The notes under the pieces were generated by a model, which saw only the letters and a list, made by a program, of their open reading frames with translations, made no database searches and had not been told where the DNA came from. The position numbers and the translations under genes are program-made. A DNA stretch of 64,000 bases, from the NCBI RefSeq assembly GCF_002954325.1, contig NZ_MQVX01000001.1, forward strand, positions 187,546 to 251,545. The letters run 5' to 3'. Origin of the DNA: Aureicoccus marinus (GTDB lineage: Bacteria > Bacteroidota > Bacteroidia > Flavobacteriales > Flavobacteriaceae). Positions 48,591 to 59,188 of this stretch are shown here, one piece after another (positions within the stretch are counted from its first letter, which is position 1; each line of letters begins with the position of its first letter).

Positions 48591-49421
48591 TTAGGAAAAT
48601 TGCCCCAGTTCCTGCACCAGGCGCACGCATTCGCGGGCTTCGGCCACATCGTGGGTTCGCAAAATGGACGCGCCTTTGAGTAAGGCCACCGTATGAAGAG
48701 CAGTGGTGCCGTTCAGGGCGTGTTCGGCAGTCGTATCTAAGGTTTTGTAAATCATTGATTTGCGACTCAGGCCAATGAGCAGGGGTAGCCCTAAACTCCT
48801 AAAAAGTTCCAATTGGTTGAGGAGTTCAAAATTCTGCTCTCTGGTTTTGGCAAAACCAAAGCCCGGATCCAGGATCAAATCATTAATCCCCAGAGAAGCT
48901 GCTTTGGTCTTGAGTTGCGAAAAGTAAAGGGCAATCTCCTTGAAAAGATCTTCGTATTGGGTCTGTTGCTGCATGTTTTGCGGGGTGCCACGCATATGCA
49001 TGGCCACGTAGGGGACTTGCTGCTTTTGCACCACTTCCCATATCCTGGGATCTTGCTGCCCGCCGGAGATATCGTTGATTAAATCGGCCCCTGCCTGCAC
49101 AGCTGCTTCAGCGACTGCGGATCGAAAGGTATCGATCGATAAAAAGGTCTTTGGAAAAGCTTTGCGAAGGGCCTTGATGGCGGGTATAACGCGCTGGATT
49201 TCTTCTTCTTCAGAAACATGGTCGGCACCAGGCCTGGAACTGTAGCCACCAATGTCCAAAAACAGAGCATCTTCTTTTACCATTTTTTCGGCTTGTGTCA
49301 AGAGTTCGCTCAAGGCATTGGAGCGACTGGAGGCATAAAAAGAGTCTGGCGTGCGATTCAATATTCCCATGACTTGAGGTTCAGAAAGATCGACCAATTG
49401 TCCTCGGCAGTTTATTTGCAT
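48591..49421 (-). CDS. folP: Dihydropteroate synthase
   Basis: 276 residues. It joins p-aminobenzoate to hydroxymethyl-dihydropterin diphosphate to give dihydropteroate, and is the sulfonamide target. Signatures seen are MGILNRTPDSFY (Arg where many enzymes have Val), LDIGGYSSRPGA, SIDTFRSAVAEAA, NDISGG and the C-terminal RTHDVAEAREC. It is the first gene of folP-cdaA and divergent from the DUF1599 gene. Confidence 0.94.
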   Translation of the reverse strand: MQINCRGQLVDLSEPQVMGILNRTPDSFYASSRSNALSELLTQAEKMVKEDALFLDIGGYSSRPGADHVSEEEEIQRVIPAIKALRKAFPKTFLSIDTFRSAVAEAAVQAGADLINDISGGQQDPRIWEVVQKQQVPYVAMHMRGTPQNMQQQTQYEDLFKEIALYFSQLKTKAASLGINDLILDPGFGFAKTREQNFELLNQLELFRSLGLPLLIGLSRKSMIYKTLDTTAEHALNGTTALHTVALLKGASILRTHDVAEARECVRLVQELGQFS

Positions 49422-49493
49422 GAAAGGGGCTTGCTTTGAGTGGTTTTTTTATCTTTGGATTCTTGGCAAAAGTGCATATTTTTCGTGGAACTT

Positions 49494-50056
49494 ATGGGGG
49501 AAGAGCAACAGGTGATGAATCAAACTTTGGAACAGTACAACGGTGTCTTTGAAAAGTGCCGGGAACTGTTTATGAAAAAGAGCCGCGACTATGGTACTGC
49601 CTGGCGTATACTCCGCCTACCTTCCTGACGGATCAAATTTTCATTAAAGCGCAGCGCATTCGAGGCTTGCAAGAACTCGAGGAGCGCAAGGTAGATGAAG
49701 GAGAAGAACCTGAATTCATCGGAATCGTCAACTACTGCATCATGGCCCTCATTCAGATGGAGCTTGGGGTGGTCGAGGAACCCGATTTGGACGCGCAGAC
49801 GGCCTTGGACTTTTACGATAAAAAGGCGGAAGAAACCCGGCAGTTGATGCTGAAGAAAAACCACGATTATGGAGAGGCTTGGCGATCTATGCGGGTGTCT
49901 TCTTTGACCGACTTAATCCTTCAAAAATTGCTGCGAGTCAAGCAGATTGAAGACAACGCTGGCAAGACTTTGGTCAGCGAAGGCATCGACGCGAATTACG
50001 CCGATATCATAAATTACGCCTTGTTTGCGTTAATCCATATAAAATCAACAAATTGA
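49494..50056 (+). CDS. DUF1599 protein, internally duplicated (frameshifted)
   Basis: About 187 residues after repair. The protein is two copies of one unit: KSRDYGTAWRILRLPSLTDQ and KNHDYGEAWRSMRVSSLTD, each followed by a short helical stretch and an NYxxxALI segment. DUF1599 is linked by name to nucleotide modification in phages, but here it is a housekeeping neighbour of tpiA; the role is unknown. The frame breaks at CC 49624-49625, and one extra C restores RLPSLTDQIFIKAQR. Start: ATG 49494, with ATG 49515 (MNQTLEQ) the alternative. It overlaps the DoxX gene by four bases. Confidence 0.85.
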
Positions 50057-51167
50057 AACCACTAGTCACTACCTCCCGAATTCTAGTGGGTCTGCTTTTT
50101 ATTATAAGTGGGCTCATCAAACTCAACGATCCGATTGGGTTTTCCTTCAAACTGGAGGAATACTTCAGTCAGGCCGTTTTGAATTTACCCTTTCTGGAGC
50201 CAGTTTCCCTGGGGCTGGCTTTATTTCTGGTCACCATTGAAATCGTTTTGGGAGTTATGTTGCTAGTAGGCTTAAAGCCCAAGATTACGCTCTTTAGCCT
50301 GTTGGGCATGATCCTCTTTTTTACTTTTCTGACCTTTTATTCTGCTTATACCGGTAAGGTGACAGACTGTGGATGCTTCGGAGATGCGATCAAGCTTACG
50401 CCTTGGGAATCTTTCATAAAAGATGTCATTCTACTGATCCTGATCGTGATTATGGTCATTGGCCGTAAGTACATTCAACCTTACTCCACCCTGAAGTTTC
50501 GACTTTATGTGACGGGTATGGCCTTTGTCGTCTGTTTGCTCATTGCCAATCGTGTACTCAACCATTTACCGATGAAGGATTTTCGTCCGTACAAGGTGGG
50601 CAATAATATTTTGGCTGGAATGCTGGTTCCGGAAGATGCACCCAAGCCCATTTACGAATACGCTTGGAAGTTTAAAGTAGGAGACGCTGAACAAGTGGTA
50701 GTTACCGCCGGTGACTTCCCCACCGTTGAGGGAGGGGAATGGACGGGAGACGTTGAAACCACCCAAGTGCAGGAAGGCTACACGCCTCCCATTCACGATT
50801 TTCAATTGAAAAGGAAGGGACCGATTATGCGGCCTACTTCTTAGGTGAAGAAAAGGTCATTTTTGTCATTGCCTATGATTTGATGAAAACCGATGCCGAT
50901 GTCTTTGAAGACCTCTCTGAACTGACCGGGCATGCCTTTCTAAAAGACTACAAAGTGGTGGGGCTATCGGCTTCCAGTAAGGAAGTTGCTGCCGAAATGA
51001 AGAAGATGTACAAACTCGCCTTTGATTTTTATTTCACAGACGAGACCACTTTAAAAACCATGATCCGAGCCAATCCCGGTGTTATGGTACTCGATAGAGG
51101 AACCATTACCCACAAGGTGCACCACAATGACTTGGACGATTTAAAAGAGAACCTCAATTTACAATAG
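50053..51167 (+). CDS. DoxX-like (BT_3928 type) membrane protein (frameshifted)
   Basis: About 371 residues after repair. Four N-terminal helices make a DoxX/MauE-like domain (FIISGLIKLNDPIGFSFKLEEYF, then TDCGCFGDAIKLTPWESF with a CGC pair). A soluble C-terminal domain of about 180 residues follows, ending near NPGVMVLDRGTITHKVHHND, which looks thioredoxin-like. The frame breaks at AA 50804-50805; one extra A gives HDFQIEKEGTDYAAYFLG. It starts with TTG overlapping the DUF1599 stop. The family is conserved beside tpiA in Bacteroidota; a redox or disulfide role is only a guess. Confidence 0.87.
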
Positions 51168-51174
51168 AACCACT

Positions 51175-51927
51175 ATGAGAACACCCCTGGTTGCAGGAAA
51201 CTGGAAAATGAATAAAACACTGGAACAAAGTGAAGCCCTCTTGACAGAGCTTGCCGCAAAGCGTCCAGACACGAGTGCCGAAATTATTGTTGCACCTCCA
51301 TTCCTCAACCTGCCTGCGGCCGTTCGTCAGCTACAGAACTCTGTTATTGGGGTTGCGGCACAGAACATGCACCAAGCCGAATCAGGAGCTTATACCGGTG
51401 AAGTATCAGCCGATATGTTGTTGTCTGTTGGTGTTCGTACGGTCATTCTTGGGCACTCTGAACGCCGATCTTATTTTGGTGAATCAGACGAACTTCTTAA
51501 AGAGAAGGTAGATCAGGCGCTGGCCAAGGACCTGCAAGTGATCTTTTGTTTTGGAGAAGAGTTAGGTCAGCGAAAAAGTGGAAGTCATTTCGAAGTCGTA
51601 GAACGACAATTGCGCGAAGCCCTTTTCCATTTGGATGCTTCTCAATGGAAGTCTCTGGTTTTGGCCTATGAGCCTGTTTGGGCTATTGGAACAGGCGAAA
51701 CAGCCAGTCCTGCGCAAGCGCAGGAGATGCATGCTTTCATTCGCCAGTTGTTGGCTAAAGAAGTAGGTGCTGGAGTCGCTGATGCGGTTCGTATACTCTA
51801 TGGCGGAAGTGTAAAGCCGGCGAATGCGGAAGAAATCTTCTCTCAACCCGACGTCGATGGAGGGTTAATCGGAGGCGCTTCTCTAAAAGCAGATGACTTC
51901 GTCGCGATTATTGCAGCTGCAGGTTAA
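51175..51927 (+). CDS. tpiA: Triosephosphate isomerase
   Basis: 250 residues, glycolytic interconversion of dihydroxyacetone phosphate and glyceraldehyde 3-phosphate. Seen are the N-terminal AGNWKMNKT, the catalytic His in LGHSERR, the catalytic Glu in AYEPVWAIGTG, and the phosphate loop YGGSVKPANA. It lies seven bases after the DoxX-like gene and directly abuts prmA, so DUF1599-doxX-tpiA-prmA-clpS is probably one transcript. Confidence 0.97.
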   Translation: MRTPLVAGNWKMNKTLEQSEALLTELAAKRPDTSAEIIVAPPFLNLPAAVRQLQNSVIGVAAQNMHQAESGAYTGEVSADMLLSVGVRTVILGHSERRSYFGESDELLKEKVDQALAKDLQVIFCFGEELGQRKSGSHFEVVERQLREALFHLDASQWKSLVLAYEPVWAIGTGETASPAQAQEMHAFIRQLLAKEVGAGVADAVRILYGGSVKPANAEEIFSQPDVDGGLIGGASLKADDFVAIIAAAG

Positions 51928-52773
51928 ATGACAACTTCTCAGCCCTATTGGGTTTTTCATTTTGATTTAGAGCCGCTTGATGGCTTTCGGGATATCCTGT
52001 TGGCCGAATTGGTTGAAGTCGGTTTCGATAGTTTTGAAGAAACTCCGGCGGGATTAAGCGCTTATGTGCAGCCCAAAGAATTGCCAGAAAACTGGTGGAG
52101 TGAATTGCGTATTCGTCAGATGGAAGGTGTAAGTCTTTCTTATCGTAAAGAAGAGTTACCCGATATCAACTGGAATGCGGAGTGGGAGAAGCAATTCGAC
52201 CCGATTGAGGTCGGTGACCGATGCCGGGTTCGGGCAGACTTTCATCCGTATAAGGAGGTGGAGTATGACCTGATCATCTCTCCTAAGATGAGCTTCGGGA
52301 CAGGTCATCACCAGACCACCTACATGATGTTGGAGTTTTTACTTGAAGCAGAGTTAGAAGGTAGTTCGGTACTCGATATGGGCTGTGGCACCGGTGTCTT
52401 GGCCATTATGGCCGAAAAAAGGGGCGCCGTTCAGCTACAAGCGGTTGATATTGATGCCTGGTCAGAAGAGAATTCTCGCGAAAACACCGAGAAGAATGGC
52501 TGCGAAAACATCGAGGTACACCAAGGAGATGGGCAAATTCTGCACCGGTGGCCGGCTCAGTTCAACTGGGTATTAGCCAATATTAATCGCAATATTCTTT
52601 TGCAGGATATTCCGCTCTATGTCGATACGCTCCAGGAAGGAGGGGCCCTTCTGCTCAGCGGTTTCTATACCGAAGACCTGCCCTTGATCAGCGAGAAATG
52701 CGAAGCAGCAGGCGGCCGACTCGAAAAAAAACGAGTCCGGGACAATTGGGTGGCAGCAAAATATGTATTTTAG
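51928..52773 (+). CDS. prmA: Ribosomal protein L11 methyltransferase
   Basis: 281 residues. It uses S-adenosylmethionine to trimethylate L11. The SAM motif is VLDMGCGTGVLAIMA; upstream SPKMSFGTGHHQTTYMMLEF and the post-motif NWVLANINRNIL are typical of PrmA. The ATG follows the tpiA stop with no gap. Function is cytoplasmic ribosome modification. Confidence 0.94.
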   Translation: MTTSQPYWVFHFDLEPLDGFRDILLAELVEVGFDSFEETPAGLSAYVQPKELPENWWSELRIRQMEGVSLSYRKEELPDINWNAEWEKQFDPIEVGDRCRVRADFHPYKEVEYDLIISPKMSFGTGHHQTTYMMLEFLLEAELEGSSVLDMGCGTGVLAIMAEKRGAVQLQAVDIDAWSEENSRENTEKNGCENIEVHQGDGQILHRWPAQFNWVLANINRNILLQDIPLYVDTLQEGGALLLSGFYTEDLPLISEKCEAAGGRLEKKRVRDNWVAAKYVF

Positions 52774-52788
52774 AGAAAAGCAAACGGC

Positions 52789-53064
52789 ATGGCTGTTAAG
52801 GAAAAGGTTTCGGTAGAACTCCTCTTGGAGGAGCAGGAAAGCTTGCAAAACGAATTGATTCTGTTCAATGACGATGTCAACACATTTGAGCATGTAATCA
52901 CCACCCTTATTCGTGTATGCGACCACAGCCCTGAACAAGCGGAACAGTGCTCACTCATCGTTCATCACAACGGAAAGTGTACTGTGAAGACGGGGGAGTA
53001 TGATGATTTGAAGCCTCGCTGTTCAGCATTATTAGACGCTGGTTTGAGCGCCGAAATTCAGTAA
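52789..53064 (+). CDS. clpS: ATP-dependent Clp protease adaptor ClpS
   Basis: 91 residues. ILFNDDVNTFEHVITTLIRV is the classic ClpS core, followed by the EQAEQCSLIVHHNGKCTV helix-strand. It binds N-degron substrates and delivers them to ClpAP. It is 15 bases after prmA and the last gene of the tpiA cluster; no clear terminator was seen before the next gene. Confidence 0.93.
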   Translation: MAVKEKVSVELLLEEQESLQNELILFNDDVNTFEHVITTLIRVCDHSPEQAEQCSLIVHHNGKCTVKTGEYDDLKPRCSALLDAGLSAEIQ

Positions 53065-53106
53065 CGAGCACTTCTATTTTTCAGTTAACGGCGGGTGCTT
53101 TCTTCC

Positions 53107-55913
53107 ATGTGCATGAGGTACAGACTCTTTTTCTTATTCGTTTTTATTCAAAGCCTGCTCTTAGGGCAAGGCACCTACCCCATTAAAAACTTTAGTCCAT
53201 CCGACTACCAAGCCCGAAATCAGAATTGGGCGATCGCTCAGACTGAAAACGGCAAAATTTATACAGCGAATAATGCGGGTATGTTAGAGTATGATGGCCT
53301 TAATTGGAGATTGTACCCTTCACCCAACCATTCTGAGGTTCGTGCACTCCATGCTGTCGGTAACCGAATTTATATGGGGTGCTACGGTGACTTTGGTTAC
53401 TGGGATAAAGGAAATAGTGGAAGGCTTCAATTCACCTCTCTAGTCAATCAAATGAGTGAAGAGCTCGGCGAGGACGAGGAGTTCTGGAATATTACCCAGT
53501 TTGGCAACTACTTCATCTTTCAATCCTTAAAAAGGCTTTATTTCTACAATTCGGAAACTGCTACTATTCATTATGTTGAAGCACCTTCTGAAAGAGCCCG
53601 GCTGTTTCGAGTTAAGGACCGCCTTCTTTTTCAAATAGCAGATGAAGGTATTGTTGAATTATATGAAGGTAAAACCCGGCCATTCGCAGGCGGACAAGGA
53701 ATATCCGACAAGGTAGTGGTTCAAATTTCGGTGGTAGGGACTGAGATTGTAATGATTAATGAGGATGGAGAATTTTTTGTTTGGGAGCATGAAAATCTGA
53801 CTTCCTGGCGGCCCATTGATGAAAAGAATTTAAGAGGAGTTAAGGTGTACAGTGCCCTGTATACCAAGAAACGAGAATGGATTCTTGGTACGATTAATAA
53901 GGGGGTAATTGTTTTGGATGAGGAGGGAAGAATCCTTTCTAAAATTGACCGATCTAAGGGCTTGCTGAACAACACTGTGCTGAATATTTTTGAGGATCAA
54001 CAGGGCGTACTTTGGTTGGGTTTAGACAACGGAATTAGTCTCTTGTTTCAGCAATCAGCCTTTAGGGAGTACCGAGATGAACTGGGAGAGCTCGGTGTCG
54101 TCTATGCCGCAGCTCGAGTAGAGGATCAACTTTTCTTAGGGACGAATCAGGGCTTATATAAGTATGTGGATGGGCCTGAAAGTCGATTCGAATTAATACC
54201 GGGCAGTTCAGGTCAGGTTTGGACCTTAAAACAAGAGGGCGATGTTTTGTTAGGCGGGCACAATTCCGGTGTTTTTCGTTACCAAAACAATCAGTTTGTG
54301 TGGTTGAATAAAGGAACAGGTGTTTTTACTATTCAAGATGTTCCTGATCGACCGGATCTGCATCTCTTGGGTACCTATGAGGGGTTAGGAGTGCTCAGTA
54401 GTCAAACTGGAAATTGGGAGTTTTTAAGGCAGATACCAGGGTTTAGTGTCACTTCTCGATTTTTTGTTTGGACAGGTGAAAACACCTTATGTGTGAACCA
54501 TGAATACAAGGGTCTGTTTAATGTAAAACTGAATGAAGATTTTACTCAGGCAAACTTACTGAATCAGCACACACCTTATGGGCAAAGTAGTGCTTTGATT
54601 CAATTTAGAGATTACTCGATTTACGGCCATAATAATGGGATAGAAGTGTGGGATCAGGCGAATTCACAATGGACCAGAGATACCACCTTAATGAGGCTGC
54701 TACATTCTGATTCTGACAGCCTGGAAGGGATTCTTATTCCTGATGAAGCTGGGGGCGTACTTTGGGGTATTGGTCAGAATGGTCTTTTCCTTATTTCACA
54801 ACAAAAAATTGATGGACGATTCGTGGGCCAGCAATTGGATCTTAGTACGGAGGTAAGACAAACCTTGGGAACAGCGGGTTTTGAATGTATAAGTCGAATT
54901 GGTGAAGAGTCCTATTTGATCGGTAGGAATGAAGGCTTTTTAATTCTGGACATAACCAAATTGGGCGAAAATCCTCATGAACTAAGTCTTTTATCCGCGC
55001 ATCAAGAACTATTTTCCCAGGAAAGCCGCGTATTGAATATTCAGGATTTAGAATTTGATCTTGGAGACGAGCCTGGGGAGCTTGTATTGGAGATGGGTGT
55101 GAACCAAATTCCCGTTTATCAGGAGGTATATTACCAGTACAGAATTCCTGGAGAGGTAGATGCATGGTCTGATTGGACCACAGATCCTATCATCAGACTT
55201 TCTGGATTACCCATTGGCGAATACAATGTTGAGTTCAGATCACGTATTAATATGAGTTTCAATACCAATGATCTCCAGATTGGTTTGGTCATAAAGTCTC
55301 CTTGGTATGCCCGATGGTGGGCGGTTGTGCTTTATATTCTCGGCTTCCTATTAGCCTCTTAGTAATACATTACATCTACAGATCCTACTATAAAAAGGAA
55401 CAAGAAAGGCTCGATTTAAAAGCACAGGAGGAGCGGATACAAGAGAGTAGGGAAGCTCAGCAGAGAATTACTCAAATGGAATACGAGCGTTTGCAGCAAG
55501 AAATGGAAAGTAAAAACCGTGAGCTTGCGGTTTCTACAATGAGTATGATCAAGAAGAATGAATTTCTTAACGAAATAAAAAAGCAATTACAGTCGACGGA
55601 TCTGGATGAAGTGAAGCCCATTATTAGGAAGATTAATAGGAGTCTTAGTAATGAGGACGATTGGAAGTTTTTCGAAAATGCCTTTAATCAGGCTGATCAA
55701 CACTTTCTGAAGAAAATCAAAAAAACGCACCCAGATTTAACCTCTAATGACTTAAAAATCTGCGCCTATTTACGTCTTAATTTAAGTTCTAAGGAAATCG
55801 CACCATTACTAAATATCTCCGTTAAGAGTGTAGAAGTGAAGCGATACCGTTTGCGTAAAAAGCTGGGAATCCAGGCTAAACAGAGTCTTATCGACTATAT
55901 ACTTGAGGTTTAG
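53107..55913 (+). CDS. Propeller sensor fused to LuxR-type HTH (frameshifted)
   Basis: About 935 residues after repair. A signal peptide or anchor comes first, then beta-propeller repeats of the two-component-regulator type (NTVLNIFEDQQGVLWLGLDN), a Y_Y_Y domain (about 680-745), one transmembrane helix (about 745-765) and a coiled coil. A C-terminal LuxR/GerE-type helix-turn-helix ends the chain (LSSKEIAPLLNISVKSVEVK). There is no kinase, so periplasmic sensing would pass straight to DNA binding. The frame breaks at TT 55359-55360; one T restores LLASLVIHYIYRSYYKK. The start is ATG 53107 or 53113. It sits directly before susC/susD and is the likely regulator of that locus. Confidence 0.88.
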
Positions 55914-56027
55914 CAACTCTACTCCAACCTTTACACACCTCTACATCGCCACTACAATACCCTGATTAGTTCTTTTTCTTGCAAAAGGTTAAGCCCAAGT
56001 TAATAGAAGGGTGATTATTGCGTATAT

Positions 56028-56050
56028 CCCAACTACACTGGGTTTTTTTT
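56028..56050 (+). terminator. Weak hairpin with T-run between regulator and susC
   Basis: CCCA/TGGG with an inner seven-base loop is followed by T8. It could stop read-through from the regulator gene, giving susC its own control. The rest of the 250-base gap (55914-56163) shows no gene and no exact TAnnTTTG box. Confidence 0.45.
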
Positions 56051-56163
56051 GAGTATTTGGTGATTTATGAAGGAAATTCTTACCGTCTTCGAGTTTTGTT
56101 GTGTTTTTATAACCGGAATAAGCCACTACTTCCGCTTATATTGTAATCCAAACAATTCAACAA

Positions 56164-59100
56164 ATGAAAAGAGAATTACTGTTACTGGTTCTCGCAGTTT
56201 TTTCATGTTCCATCTACGCTCAGAAAAGAGTTAGCGGTACGGTTTACGACGCAGGTCTAAACGAACCGCTCCCTGGAGTGAACGTTGTGGTAAAAGGAAC
56301 AGCGAAGGGTACCAGTACCGATTTTGATGGCAACTTTGTCTTGTCGGACGTGAATGTAGGGGACGTACTTGTGTTCTCCTATATTAGTTTCAAAACACAG
56401 GAAGTAACTGTTAGTGAGCTTGCGGTGTACAATGTTTACTTACAAGAAGACCTCAATTCTTTGGATGAGGTTGTTGTAATTGGATATGGTACACAAACCA
56501 AAAAGGAGATTACAGGGGCAGTTTCTGTTGTAGGTTCTGAAACAATCGAAGAATTGAATCCCCAAAGAATTGAACAAGCGCTACAAGGACAGGTAGCCGG
56601 GGTACAAATCACCTCCAGTTCTGGTTCACCAGGAGCTGCTTCTAATATTCGTATTCGGGGTATCTCGACCAATGGGGATAACCGACCGCTGATTTTGGTT
56701 GATGGGAACGTCATTGAGGACCTCAGTGTGATTAACCCTGGTGATATCGAAAGTATCAACGTTCTCAAGGATGCCACCGCAGGTATTTATGGTGTGCGAG
56801 CGGCAAACGGGGTAGTACTCATTACAACCAAAACGGGGCGTCGCAACACTGGACTTAAGTTCAGTTATAATGCCTATGGAGGATTTCAGGAAACTTCCCG
56901 CAGACTGCCTTTACTCAATGCAACGGAATACGCTCTTATAGTTAACGAGGCGCATGCTGCTGGCGGGCAACCCAATCCTTTTCCAGTTGTTGGAAACTTA
57001 GGACAGGGCACCGATTGGCAAGACCGTGTCTTCCAACGTGCTCCTATTTTCAATCACGATATCTCTGTTTCTGGAGGTGGTGAAAAATCCACTTACTCCG
57101 CAAGTGCTTCTCTCTTGACCCAAGATGGTATCGTCGGTGGTGATAAGGCCAACTTCAAGCGTTGGACCACCAGAATTAACTACAACCTAGACCTCTTTGA
57201 GAAAGTAAAGCTTACCGCGAACCTACTCTATACAGGTACAGAACGTAGTGCCTTGCCAGAAAACTCTTTGGGATCTGTTCTATTTAACGCCCTGAATAAT
57301 GCGCCAACTTTTTCTGTTCGCGACGCTAACGGAGACTTCACTTTGGCAGAAGGTTTAGGGAACGAGGTTATTAACCCTGTTGCTCAAATCGCGAATACTT
57401 TCAACGATACGGACGTTCAGCGTATCAGTGGAAAGTTTGGTTTGGATTATGAAGTGCTTCCAAATATCACCGCTGTAACTAGTTTGCAGTTCAACTACGC
57501 TGAAGTAGAAGGACGCAGCTTCTTACCTGAAGTATTCTACGGTTCAGGAAAGGTATTCAATATTGACCGAAACGTAGTGAGTACAAGCGATAACATCTTC
57601 CGTGATTACACCTTTGATGCTTTCTTGAACTACGATACTATATTGGGAGAAAATCACGATCTCAAGGCGACTTTGGGTATGTCTGTTTTCAAAACAAGAG
57701 GAAAATTCTCTGGCTTTACGGGTTTCGATATTCCGGATAACAGCTTTAAAAACGCCTTTATCGAAAACGCTTCCGATGTAGTAGATAACTTCATCAACGG
57801 GGGTGATGAATTCGATTCACGCTTACTGTCCTATTTCGCTCGAGTCCAATACAACTACGCTGGCAAATACCTATTATCAGCGGTTATTCGTCGTGACGGT
57901 TCTACCGCCTTCGGTCCTAGAAACCGCTTTGGATGGTTCCCTTCCGGTTCTGCGGGATGGGTCGTTTCTGAAGAGGAATTCTTGCGGGATAGCAACTTCA
58001 TTACCTTCATGAAATTCAGAGGCAGTTACGGTATTGTCGGTAACGATAGAATTCCTGCGAATGCCTTCCGTTCCGTTTTATCTGGAGAAGGTGCCTATGT
58101 GTTTGATGATCAACTTCTCTTTGGACAGGCTGTTGGTTTAATATCTAATCCTGAAATCCAATGGGAAGAGCAAAAGACACTCGACGTTGGTGTCGATATG
58201 CGACTCTTTAAGGATCACGTAAACATCACTGCAGATTACTTTAACCGCCGTACCGAAAACCTTTTGGTTAGTCCACCGGTTTCTGGAATTCTAGGAGCTT
58301 CTGCCCCTGGATCTGGATCTCCTGTGGTAAATGCCGGTACCGTAGAGAATCGCGGTTTTGAGTTTGCTTTCGGATACGATGAAAGCATCAATGAGGACCT
58401 GAGTTTTGGAATTAATTACAACGTCACCTTCCTCGATAACGAGGTGATTTCGGTAAACAATGGTGTTGGGTTTATTCCCGGAGGTGCCTTTGGTGTTGGA
58501 CAAGAACCACCATCAAGAATGGAGGATGGATTCCCTTTAGGCTACTTCTACGGTCTTGAAACAGACGGTCTTTTCCAGAATGTCGGAGAAGTTTCGGCTC
58601 ACGCCACTCAGGCAAACGCCGCTCCTGGTGATCTTCGCTTTGTAGATCAAAACGGGGATGGGGTCATTGACCTGGACGACCGTACTTATATCGGGGATCC
58701 TATTCCGGACGCTACCATGGGTCTGAATATTTCTGTGAACTATAAGAATTGGGATTTTGGAGCCTATGCTTTTGCTTCGATCGGGAATGAGATTGTGCGT
58801 AACTACGAGCGTAACCAGCCTTTGGTAAACCGTTCTGTTTACACGCTGAACCGTTGGAGAGGAGAAGGCACAAGTACAACTTTCCCACGGGTAACCACAG
58901 GAGCAACTTCCAACACCTTATTCTCTGACTTCTTTGTAGAGGATGGTTCTTTTGTCCGTATCCAGAATGTTCAACTGGGTTATACCCTGCCGAGTGACTG
59001 GATGGAGAAGATGGGTGCTGACTCACTTCGTTTTTACCTCTCGGTAAACAACTTGTACACCTTCACTGAGTACAAAGGATACGATCCAAGTGCCTCATCA

Positions 59101-59184
59101 GGAGCACCAATTGGAGGAGGGATTGACCAAGGGTTCTACCCGGTCCCCAGAACATATTTCTTAGGCGTAAACTTCAAATTCTAA
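56164..59184 (+). CDS. susC: SusC-family TonB-dependent outer-membrane transporter
   Basis: 1006 residues. In order: a signal peptide (ending CSIYAQ), a carboxypeptidase-regulatory-like domain (about 22-95; VSGTVYDAGLNEPLPGVNVV), and the SusC motif LDEVVVIGYGTQTKKEITGA. The plug (VLKDATAGIYGVRAANGVVL) and a 22-strand-type barrel ending TYFLGVNFKF follow. It imports oligosaccharides captured by SusD, driven by TonB. The extra N-terminal domain is typical of polysaccharide transporters. It lies four bases before susD and is probably activated by the upstream propeller-HTH regulator. Confidence 0.95.
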   Translation: MKRELLLLVLAVFSCSIYAQKRVSGTVYDAGLNEPLPGVNVVVKGTAKGTSTDFDGNFVLSDVNVGDVLVFSYISFKTQEVTVSELAVYNVYLQEDLNSLDEVVVIGYGTQTKKEITGAVSVVGSETIEELNPQRIEQALQGQVAGVQITSSSGSPGAASNIRIRGISTNGDNRPLILVDGNVIEDLSVINPGDIESINVLKDATAGIYGVRAANGVVLITTKTGRRNTGLKFSYNAYGGFQETSRRLPLLNATEYALIVNEAHAAGGQPNPFPVVGNLGQGTDWQDRVFQRAPIFNHDISVSGGGEKSTYSASASLLTQDGIVGGDKANFKRWTTRINYNLDLFEKVKLTANLLYTGTERSALPENSLGSVLFNALNNAPTFSVRDANGDFTLAEGLGNEVINPVAQIANTFNDTDVQRISGKFGLDYEVLPNITAVTSLQFNYAEVEGRSFLPEVFYGSGKVFNIDRNVVSTSDNIFRDYTFDAFLNYDTILGENHDLKATLGMSVFKTRGKFSGFTGFDIPDNSFKNAFIENASDVVDNFINGGDEFDSRLLSYFARVQYNYAGKYLLSAVIRRDGSTAFGPRNRFGWFPSGSAGWVVSEEEFLRDSNFITFMKFRGSYGIVGNDRIPANAFRSVLSGEGAYVFDDQLLFGQAVGLISNPEIQWEEQKTLDVGVDMRLFKDHVNITADYFNRRTENLLVSPPVSGILGASAPGSGSPVVNAGTVENRGFEFAFGYDESINEDLSFGINYNVTFLDNEVISVNNGVGFIPGGAFGVGQEPPSRMEDGFPLGYFYGLETDGLFQNVGEVSAHATQANAAPGDLRFVDQNGDGVIDLDDRTYIGDPIPDATMGLNISVNYKNWDFGAYAFASIGNEIVRNYERNQPLVNRSVYTLNRWRGEGTSTTFPRVTTGATSNTLFSDFFVEDGSFVRIQNVQLGYTLPSDWMEKMGADSLRFYLSVNNLYTFTEYKGYDPSASSGAPIGGGIDQGFYPVPRTYFLGVNFKF

Positions 59185-59188
59185 GCAG

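Noticed and set aside
47783..48649. Longer CdaA starting at the ATG at 48649
   Set aside because: The extra 26 residues (Cys/Trp-rich) do not resemble the family and would overlap folP. The TTG at 48571 gives the standard N-terminus.
53107..55913. Programmed frameshifting in the propeller-HTH gene
   Set aside because: The break at TT has no slippery heptamer or downstream structure that I can see, and it matches the polarity of seven other breaks.
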